A stretch of 11,570 bases of DNA, from contig JASHVB010000759.1 of the NCBI GenBank assembly GCA_030039695.1, positions 1 through 11,570 of the forward strand, in the 5' to 3' direction. Within the stretch, counting starts at the first letter, position 1. Each line of letters begins with the position of its first letter. Of the stretch, positions 6,012-11,570 are shown piece after piece. The DNA is from Acetobacteraceae bacterium. Lineage in GTDB: Bacteria; Pseudomonadota; Alphaproteobacteria; Acetobacterales; Acetobacteraceae. The notes beneath the pieces were generated by a model that saw nothing but the letters and a program-made list of their open reading frames with translations, was not told where the DNA came from and searched no databases. The position numbers were made by a program, and so were the translations under genes.

Positions 6012-9000
6012 ATGCCTCATGCCGATTTTGTCCATCTGCGCGCTCACTCCGCCTATTCGCTCAGCGAGGGCGCAATCAAGGTTGACAAGCTCCCTGCCCT
6101 CGCCCGCGAAGCGCGCATGCCGGCTGTCGCGATCACCGACACCGGAAATCTGTTCGGCGCCCTGGAATTCTCTCAGGCGTGCGCCGGCAAGGGCATTCAG
6201 CCAATCATCGGCTGCCAGCTCGCACTGACCCTCAGCGACAACCCGCGTCTCGCGCCCGACCCGATCGTCCTCCTTGCGCAGAACCCCGAGGGCCTGGCCA
6301 ACCTGCAGCGCCTGTCGTCGTACGCGTTCCTGGACACCGACCCGGGCCTCAAGCCGCAGCTTCCATTCGAGCGCGTCGCCGCGCATGCGGCGGGCCTGAT
6401 CCTGCTGACCGGTGGCACTGCCGGTCCGCTCGCCCGCCTGCTTTCTGAAGCCCAGCAGCCGGAAGCCGACCGCCTGCTGGCGCGCATGGCCGAGGCCTTC
6501 CCTGACCGCACGGTCATGGAACTGCACCGCCACGGACTTGCGGTGGAAAAGGCTATCGAGCCCGGCCTGGTCGCGCTCGCGGACGCGCACGCCCTTCCGC
6601 TCGTCGCGACCAATGACTGCTTCTTCGCCACCCCCGCGATGTTCGAGGCGCACGACGCCCTCCTCTGCATCGCCGAGGGCCGCTTGCTCTCCGAATCCGA
6701 CCGCCGTCGTGTCACACCGGAGCACTGGTTCAAACCAGCGGAGGCGATGCGCGCTTTATTCCGCGACCTGCCGGAAGCCTGCGACAACACGCTCGCCATT
6801 GCGCAGCGCTGCGCCGTGATGATGGAGATGCGCAAGCCGCTGTTGCCGGTTTCGCCGAAAGTCCGCCCCGGCAGCACGGAAGAGGGAACCGTGCGCGCCA
6901 TGGCGATTGAGGGCCTCGACCGTCGCATGCAGACAATCGGCGCCGATTCGGAAACCCGCGCGCGCTATTGCGAACGCCTGGATTACGAACTTGGCGTCAT
7001 CGCGAAGATGGGCTTCGCCGGCTACTTCCTGATCGTTGCGGACTTTATTCAGTGGGCGAAAGCGCATGACATTTCCGTCGGTCCCGGCCGCGGCTCCGGT
7101 GCCGGATCGGTCGCCGCCTGGGCGCTGACCATCACCGACCTCGATCCTCTTCGCTTCAAGCTGCTGTTCGAGCGTTTCCTCAACCCCGAACGTGTATCGA
7201 TGCCCGACTTCGACATCGACTTCTGCCAGGAAGGCCGCGACCGCGTCATTGAATATGTGCGCAAGGAATACGGCGAGGACCGCGTTGCGCAGATCATCAC
7301 GTTCGGTAAATTACAAGCGCGCGCGGCTGTGCGCGACGTTGGCCGAGTGCTCGGCCTGCCGTTCGGCCAGGTGAACAAGGTTGCAGAGCTCATCCCGAAC
7401 AATCCTGCCCAGCCGGTGACACTCGGCGCGGCGATCGAAAAGGAACCACGCCTGCAGCAGATGCGTGACGACGATGAAGGCATCGCCCGCCTGCTGGAAA
7501 TTGCCTTGCAGATTGAGGGACTTTACCGCCACGCGAGCACGCATGCTGCGGGCGTGGTGATTGGCGACCGGCCGCTGATCGAGCTGGTGCCGCTCTACCG
7601 CGATCCGCGCTCCGATTTCCTGGTCACGCAATATTCGATGAAATATGTTGAACAAGCGGGATTGGTGAAATTCGACTTCCTGGGCCTGACCACGTTGACG
7701 ATTTTGCAGCGCGCAGTGGAATTGCTGCACGGCTTGGGCGAGAACGTCGATCTCGACCGTCTACCGCTGGACGACGCCAAGAGCTACGAAATGCTCCAGC
7801 GTGGCGATGCCGGTGGGGTGTTCCAGTTTGAAGGCCAGGGCATGCGCGATGCACTGCGCCAGATGCGTCCGGACCGGTTCGATGATTTGATCGCGCTCGG
7901 CGCGCTCTACCGGCCTGGCCCGATGGCCAACATCCCGGATTACTGCCGGCGCAAGCACGGCGAACCCTGGGCGGCGCCTCATCCGCTTCTGCATGATATC
8001 CTGAGCGAGACCTACGGCATCATCGTCTATCAAGAGCAGGTGATGCAGATCGCGCAGGTCATGGCGGGGTACTCGCTTGGCGCCGCGGATCTGCTGCGTC
8101 GGGCAATGGGCAAGAAAATTCGCACGGAGATGGAGGCGCAGCGCGAGATCTTCGTCAGGGGCGCAACCGAACGCGGCATCACCCAGGACAAAGCCACCGA
8201 GGTCTTCGACCTGATGGCCAAGTTCGCTGACTACGGCTTTAACAAGTCGCATGCCGCAGCCTATGCGCTGGTTGCCTACCAGACAGCGTGGATGAAGGCA
8301 AACCATCCCGAGGTGTTCTTTGCCGCATGCATGAGTCTGGCTCTCAGCAACACCGACCGGCTCGCAGCGCTCAAGCAGGAGGCAGAACATGCTGGCATCC
8401 GCATCCTGCCGCCCGACATCAACCGTTCTGGTGCAGATTTCTCGGTGGAGCGCGATGCGGCAGGCAAGCTCGCCATCCGCTATGCGCTGGCAGCGGTGAA
8501 GAAGGTCGGCTCTGCGGCGATGCAGGCCGTGGCGGAGGCGCGTGGCGAGACGCCGTTCGCCGATGTCGCGGATTTCGCCGCGCGGGTCGATCCGCGCCAG
8601 CTCAACAAGATGCAACTTGAACACTTGGTGAAGGCTGGTGCCTTCGACCAGCTCGACAATAATCGAGCGCGCTTGTTTTCTGCGACTGAAACGGTGTTGC
8701 GTCGTGCGCAGGCACTGGCAGATGAGAAGGTTAGTGGCCAGATCGGCTTGTTCGGCGGCGCAGACCGACCGGAGCCGCTGCGCCTGCCGCAGACGCCAGA
8801 CTGGCCGCCGTTGGAACGGTTGGGCTTCGAGGCGGACGCGATCGGCTTCCATCTCACGGCGCATCCTCTCGACGCCTATGCGCAGTCGCTACGCCGGCTT
8901 GGCGTGACGCCATGCGCGCAGGTGGAAGTGCGTGCGCAGGCCGGCATGACGCGTATGAAGCTTGCCGGCAGCGTGGTTGCGATCAAGGAGCGGATCACCC

Positions 9001-9431
9001 GCACCGGCAGCCGCATGGCCTGGGTACGGCTGTCCGATACCTCCGGCTCCTGTGAGGTAACGTTGTTCAGCGAAGTGCTGTCACGGTCGCGCGAGCTTGT
9101 AGCGAACGATCAGCGCCTGCTAGTCACCGTCGATCTGCGCCGGGAAAGCGAGGCGCTCCGCATCACCGCCCAGGACGTGACGTCACTGGACCAGGCAGCC
9201 GCTTCGGCTGGCGCCGCAATGCGCATCTGGCTGCGTGAAACCGCCGCCATACCGCATATCCGTGATGTGCTGTCGCGCGAAGGCGGCGGCAAAGGACGCG
9301 TGATTCTGATGCCGCAGCTCGGCTTGTCGCAGTGCGTCGAGATCGCCCTGCCGGGCGGCTACAACGTCACTCCGCGCCTGGCACAGGCACTGAAACTGCT
9401 GCCCGGCGTCGAACAGGTGGAAGAATTGTAG
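6012..9431 (+). CDS. dnaE: DNA polymerase III alpha subunit
   Basis: Catalytic subunit of the replicative DNA polymerase, 1139 residues, a normal DnaE1 length. Domains in order: PHP (about 1-200), the C-family polymerase core (about 290-780), a helix-hairpin-helix tandem (about 816-890), an internal beta-clamp motif QIGLF at 910-914, and an OB fold (about 982-1054). Catalytic aspartates are in PDFDIDF (Asp401, Asp403) and KFDFLGL (Asp555), matching the E. coli numbering; the glycine-rich GPGRGSGAGS starts at 357. The PHP opening reads HLRAHS, with arginine where active PHP exonucleases carry a second metal-binding histidine, as in E. coli HLRVHS; proofreading is therefore presumably done by a separate DnaQ. 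The start gives the standard FVHLRAHSAYS N-terminus; the Shine-Dalgarno is weak. It lies 201 bases after the DUF924 gene, likely with its own promoter. It appears intact and is the last intact housekeeping gene before the decayed region. Confidence 0.98.
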   Translation: MPHADFVHLRAHSAYSLSEGAIKVDKLPALAREARMPAVAITDTGNLFGALEFSQACAGKGIQPIIGCQLALTLSDNPRLAPDPIVLLAQNPEGLANLQRLSSYAFLDTDPGLKPQLPFERVAAHAAGLILLTGGTAGPLARLLSEAQQPEADRLLARMAEAFPDRTVMELHRHGLAVEKAIEPGLVALADAHALPLVATNDCFFATPAMFEAHDALLCIAEGRLLSESDRRRVTPEHWFKPAEAMRALFRDLPEACDNTLAIAQRCAVMMEMRKPLLPVSPKVRPGSTEEGTVRAMAIEGLDRRMQTIGADSETRARYCERLDYELGVIAKMGFAGYFLIVADFIQWAKAHDISVGPGRGSGAGSVAAWALTITDLDPLRFKLLFERFLNPERVSMPDFDIDFCQEGRDRVIEYVRKEYGEDRVAQIITFGKLQARAAVRDVGRVLGLPFGQVNKVAELIPNNPAQPVTLGAAIEKEPRLQQMRDDDEGIARLLEIALQIEGLYRHASTHAAGVVIGDRPLIELVPLYRDPRSDFLVTQYSMKYVEQAGLVKFDFLGLTTLTILQRAVELLHGLGENVDLDRLPLDDAKSYEMLQRGDAGGVFQFEGQGMRDALRQMRPDRFDDLIALGALYRPGPMANIPDYCRRKHGEPWAAPHPLLHDILSETYGIIVYQEQVMQIAQVMAGYSLGAADLLRRAMGKKIRTEMEAQREIFVRGATERGITQDKATEVFDLMAKFADYGFNKSHAAAYALVAYQTAWMKANHPEVFFAACMSLALSNTDRLAALKQEAEHAGIRILPPDINRSGADFSVERDAAGKLAIRYALAAVKKVGSAAMQAVAEARGETPFADVADFAARVDPRQLNKMQLEHLVKAGAFDQLDNNRARLFSATETVLRRAQALADEKVSGQIGLFGGADRPEPLRLPQTPDWPPLERLGFEADAIGFHLTAHPLDAYAQSLRRLGVTPCAQVEVRAQAGMTRMKLAGSVVAIKERITRTGSRMAWVRLSDTSGSCEVTLFSEVLSRSRELVANDQRLLVTVDLRRESEALRITAQDVTSLDQAAASAGAAMRIWLRETAAIPHIRDVLSREGGGKGRVILMPQLGLSQCVEIALPGGYNVTPRLAQALKLLPGVEQVEEL

Positions 9432-9548
9432 TTTTTTCCGCCGACCTCCACCAGGGACAGCCTCCTCGCAGCCAATTCCGTAACTGATTAAAACAGCGCC
9501 CGCCTTGCTTACAGTCTGTGAACATGGCTTGCCGTTGCCGACATTGGA

Positions 9549-9680
9549 ATGAAGCGATTCTGCGGACACGGATCGGACATGGAGGCGGCGGTGGACTTCA
9601 AGGCGATCGATCGGCTGGTGGTCGCGCTGCCGGCGCCGGCGCGGGGCAACCATGCGTTCATAGGATATCCTGCCAGTTGA
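9549..9680 (+). pseudogene. Possible N-terminal stub of a tyrosine-type integrase
   Basis: A 43-codon frame (a 33-codon version starts at 9579) contains DFKAIDRLVVALPAPARGNHA. This resembles the start of phage-type integrases with an arm-type DNA-binding domain, which commonly open with a phrase like IDRLxxALPxPxxGN followed by a beta strand ending in GFGVRVT. Here the similarity stops at GNHA and the frame ends in GYPAS and a stop, so the catalytic domain and almost all of the DNA-binding domain are absent. There is no good Shine-Dalgarno. It sits between dnaE and a broken serine recombinase, consistent with an integrase stub left after deletion or insertion. The match is short and was made from memory of the family, so it is tentative. 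Confidence 0.4.
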
Positions 9681-9698
9681 CCTGGGGAGGCAAGACCA

Positions 9699-9974
9699 GT
9701 GCGCCAGCTAGTCAGCTATCTCCGGGTTTCGGCCGATCGGCAGGGCAAATCCGGACTGGGCAGCGAGGCACCTCGTCAGGCGATCCAGCAGTTCGCTGAA
9801 GCCTAAGGCTGCGCGTTGATCGTCCAACACATCGAGGTCGGGACGGGTACCGGCAGCGATGGGCTCGACCGGCGCCCGAAGCTGGCAGTGGCGCTGTCGC
9901 AAGCCCGCAACGCGAAGGCGGCGCTCTGCCTTGCGCAATTAGATTGTCTGTTACGAAACGTGCATTTCATTTCC
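9699..9974 (+). pseudogene. Broken serine recombinase (resolvase N-terminal domain)
   Basis: A GTG start 8 bases after a strong GGGGAGG Shine-Dalgarno opens RQLVSYLRVSADRQGKSGLG, the typical catalytic N-terminus of serine site-specific recombinases, with the nucleophile Ser at residue 11. The frame hits TAA at 9804-9806 (codon 36, where relatives usually carry Glu in FAEAEG), then continues in the same frame with recognisable family sequence: IVQHIEVGTGTGSDGLDRRPKLAVAL, then LAQLDCLLRNVHFIS. The usual LDRLSR with the active-site arginine is changed to LDCLLR, so the gene has more than one inactivating change. Similarity ends at about 9974; the DNA-binding region is missing and the frame runs on without meaning to about 10196. 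Stop readthrough is possible in principle, but the lost arginine and missing C-terminus argue for a dead gene. Confidence 0.85.
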
Positions 9975-10201
9975 TTTACGGAACCGACGAACAGGCCGGT
10001 TTTGCAGCATAATCAGGCAGATCGAGAACCGCGCCACGGCCAAGCCGCCACAACCGACCAAAATGCGCGGGCGCGCGGTGGTGCTCTGGGGTGCGGCGGT
10101 GTCGGAAATCAGGTGAATCCCAACGGGTCCTTCTGCGGCACGGATGGGGGGCCTTATCCAGGGTCGCATCGTGCACGACAAACCCTGTCGGAATGAGGTA
10201 C
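9975..10201. other. Unassigned spacer between two recombinase remnants
   Basis: The frame of the upstream recombinase stays open across most of this stretch, but the translation (rich in Gly, Arg, Asn and Gln) no longer resembles a recombinase. I recognise no gene. It would have to hold any promoter or further res subsites for the downstream Pin-like recombinase remnant. Confidence 0.4.
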
Positions 10202-10236
10202 TGTGCGGGAACCGATCCAACGGGGTTTTCCGCACA
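10202..10236. promoter_or_regulatory. Dyad symmetry upstream of the Pin-like recombinase: candidate res or operator site
   Basis: TGTGCGG at 10202-10208 is matched exactly by CCGCACA at 10230-10236; pairing continues inward with partial symmetry (AA.C against G.TT). The whole dyad is about 35 bases and its right arm ends on the first base of the recombinase start codon. Resolvase genes of the Tn3/Pin type are commonly preceded by res subsites that are imperfect inverted repeats of roughly this size with TGT ends, and the resolvase represses itself there. Assignment rests on position and symmetry only. Confidence 0.4.
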
Positions 10237-10445
10237 TGGTGGTCGGCTACATGCGCGTTTCCAGCAATGGCGTCCGGCAGGTGCTGGACCTTCAGCGCGA
10301 GGCGCTGCTGAACACTGGGGTCGATGAGCATCACCTGTTTGAGGGTCACGCCAGTGGCAGCCGGAGTAACTGTGTCGCTCTCATAAAGGCGCTAGCATTT
10401 CTCCGGCCGGGCGGTTGTCTGGTGGTGTTGAAGCTGGACCAAATA
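10236..10445 (+). pseudogene. Truncated Pin/Tn3-resolvase-like serine recombinase
   Basis: From the ATG the product reads MVVGYMRVSSNGVRQVLDLQREALLNTGVDEHHLFEGHASG and on through KALAFLRPGGCLVVLKLDQISGDIAPQLA, the classic small-resolvase/invertase layout. The catalytic serine is in YMRVSS (residues 9-10). Similarity to the family ends near residue 70; the open frame continues to 10613, but the E-helix, dimer and helix-turn-helix parts are not recognisable. The conserved LDRLGR is changed to LDQISG, which removes both active-site arginines, and the usual ASG-x-x-x-DR segment is also altered (ASGSRSNC). So it is decayed as well as cut short. It is a different subfamily from the recombinase remnant upstream, so it is not a simple tandem duplicate. 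An alternative start at 10203 adds 11 residues and lies within the dyad. Confidence 0.82.
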
Positions 10446-10617
10446 TCAGGAGATATTGCTCCCCAATTAGCTGGCGCACACGCCGCCGCAAATGCTCGCT
10501 CAGACGCCGCACATCGACCCGTCGGTGCTGCGCCAATTTCCGCAAAATGCTCCAGGGCTGGTCCCGGGCTGGTCGGGACGCAACTGACAAGGCCGTCACA
10601 CCAATGCAGGTAAGACA

Positions 10618-11094
10618 ATGAGCGATGATCACATTGCCGAGCCCCCATCACCCGATCAGCACGAGCCGGAATTCGCGCCATACCACCCTGCCGCGGGTGG
10701 CTGGGGCGCGCTCCGGGCAACGGCGAATGCACTGCGCGAACAGAGCGTCGCCTTAGAGGGCTCGAAGGCACTGCTGTCGATGAACCAGCCGCAGGGCTTC
10801 GATTGCCCGGGCTGCGCCTGGCCCGACCCACGGCACACCAGTTCGTTCGAATTCTGCGAGAACGGCGCCAAGGCAGTGGCGTTTGAGCTGACAAAGCGCC
10901 GTGTCACGCGCGAGTTCTTCGCCACGCATTCCGTACGTGAACTGGAGCAGCAGAGCGACTACTGGCTGGAGGAACAAGGGCGGCTCACCGAGCCAATGCG
11001 TTACGACCCAAGTACCGACCATTATGCGCCAATTGGTTGGGACCAGGCGCAGCAGTGCGAGCAAGGTCGCCCCTGCAGTTCCTACCAGCGATGA
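10618..11094 (+). pseudogene. 5' fragment of an FdhF/YdeP family molybdopterin oxidoreductase
   Basis: A 158-codon frame whose first ~140 residues match the N-terminus of FdhF/YdeP-type formate-dehydrogenase-like oxidoreductases, bis-molybdopterin-guanine-dinucleotide enzymes normally about 750-780 residues long. Visible marks are YHPAAGGWGALRATANAL, MNQPQGFDCPGCAWPDP, SSFEFCENGAKAVAFE, RRVTREFFATHSVREL, LEEQGRLTEPMRYD and YAPIGWDQA. After GWDQA the translation loses all resemblance to the family and stops 16 codons later, so the catalytic and C-terminal molybdopterin domains are missing. About 50 bases further on, another frame has MTRTLGTKNLL (from 11091), faintly like the RxxGTNN segment that follows in intact relatives, which would fit an internal deletion; this is weak. 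The start has only a poor Shine-Dalgarno. E. coli YdeP is linked to acid resistance, but this fragment should not be functional. Confidence 0.85.
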
Positions 11095-11178
11095 CGCGTA
11101 CTCTCGGAACCAAAAACCTGTTGTGGATGCGGCATGCGGGCAGATGCGAATGGCGGGTGTTTAGACCCGACTGCATTG

Positions 11179-11193
11179 AGCGCCGAGGGCGCT
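11179..11193. other. Short perfect hairpin in the spacer before the last gene
   Basis: AGCGCC and GGCGCT pair perfectly around a three-base GAG loop. No T-run follows on either strand, so it is not a typical intrinsic terminator. It is the only clear structure in the 235-base gap between the oxidoreductase fragment and the last gene; nothing coding is recognisable in that gap. Confidence 0.25.
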
Positions 11194-11329
11194 ATATCCA
11201 CCAGGCGCACTTGAGGAGCCGGGCCGCGCGCCGCGCCCCTAGGGTTAGGGTGTGAGGCACTTCATAGCAAATCGGTTTTCGTCGCCCTATGCTCGGCGGC
11301 GCAGGAATCACAAAAGACCGGAGATCACA

Positions 11330-11570
11330 ATGGGACTTTGGTGGGAGTGGAGTGAATACAACCTTCCCTCGGACAAGACGGTCGACGATGTCAAAAACCT
11401 AATCGCTACGAACATCTACTATGGCCTTCCGTCGCTTGGGTATACTGGTATTGAGGTTGGCTCGGACGTGCACGGGGTCAAGGGAGGTGTCATCGTCGCG
11501 GTGACATACCTCCTGATAGGTGGGCAGGAATACTGGCAGGTTGTGAGTTGCGCTGGAGATAAAACGGACT
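11330..11570 (+). CDS. Hypothetical protein, N-terminal 80 residues (runs off the window)
   Basis: The ATG is preceded by GGAG with a 6-base spacer, a good ribosome-binding site, and the frame is open for all 80 codons to the window edge. The product begins MGLWWEWSEYNLPSDKTVDD, continues with IYYGLPSLGYTGIEVGSDVHG, then a hydrophobic stretch (VIVAVTYLLIGG) and EYWQVVSCAGD. The hydrophobic stretch is short, lies within alternating beta-like sequence and is probably a core strand rather than a membrane helix. I do not recognise the family. Codon third positions are often A or T, unlike the GC-rich neighbours, which suggests acquired DNA. It may be the first complete gene beyond the decayed patch; its end and partners lie outside the window. 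Confidence 0.65.
   Translation, partial: MGLWWEWSEYNLPSDKTVDDVKNLIATNIYYGLPSLGYTGIEVGSDVHGVKGGVIVAVTYLLIGGQEYWQVVSCAGDKTD

Noticed and set aside
9432..9440. TTTTTT directly after the dnaE stop codon, considered as an intrinsic terminator
   Set aside because: No GC-rich hairpin precedes the T-run; the only complementary pair (GGTGGA with TCCACC) flanks it at a distance and is too weak.
10381..10632. Minus-strand 83-codon frame across the end of the second recombinase remnant
   Set aside because: It has helical, arginine-rich stretches but no motif I can name and no clear ribosome site; most likely non-coding.
11240..11250. GGGTTAGGG, telomere-like motif
   Set aside because: A single short occurrence with no tandem repetition; chance.

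Overview
The window is GC-rich DNA from a bacterial chromosome, most likely an alphaproteobacterium. An Acetobacteraceae-like or Rhodospirillales-like lineage would fit, but this rests on the look of the L32, SgaA and DnaE proteins and was not tested by a search. The first ~9.4 kb is ordinary, dense chromosome. The last ~2 kb is a patch of decayed mobile-element and accessory gene fragments.

Layout: rpmF (ribosomal protein L32) lies on the minus strand at the left edge. After a ~340 bp gap with two small hairpins comes a minus-strand serine-glyoxylate aminotransferase (sgaA). A ~590 bp divergent intergenic region follows, holding a degenerate interspersed palindromic repeat. On the plus strand are a 967-residue fused FAD/Fe-S 2-hydroxyacid dehydrogenase (GlcD-like plus GlcF-like halves in one chain), a DUF924 protein whose start overlaps the dehydrogenase stop, and dnaE (replicative DNA polymerase III alpha subunit).

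Downstream of dnaE the character changes. In order there are: a short stub resembling an integrase N-terminus; a serine recombinase N-terminal domain broken by an in-frame stop; a second, Pin/Tn3-resolvase-like recombinase fragment preceded by a dyad symmetry; the first ~140 residues of an FdhF/YdeP-type molybdopterin oxidoreductase; and the start of an unrecognised, lower-GC gene that runs off the right edge.

How the genes work together: the divergent pair sgaA and the FAD/Fe-S dehydrogenase plausibly handles C2 metabolism. The dehydrogenase would oxidise glycolate (or another D-2-hydroxyacid) to glyoxylate, and SgaA would transaminate glyoxylate with serine to give glycine and hydroxypyruvate. 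The substrate of the dehydrogenase is inferred only. rpmF, DUF924 and dnaE have no evident functional link to this. I saw no convincing new multi-gene system, CRISPR array, tRNA or rRNA. The points most worth a second look are the nine-codon ORF that carries the good ribosome-binding site in front of the dehydrogenase, and the cluster of decayed recombinases with a candidate res/operator dyad.
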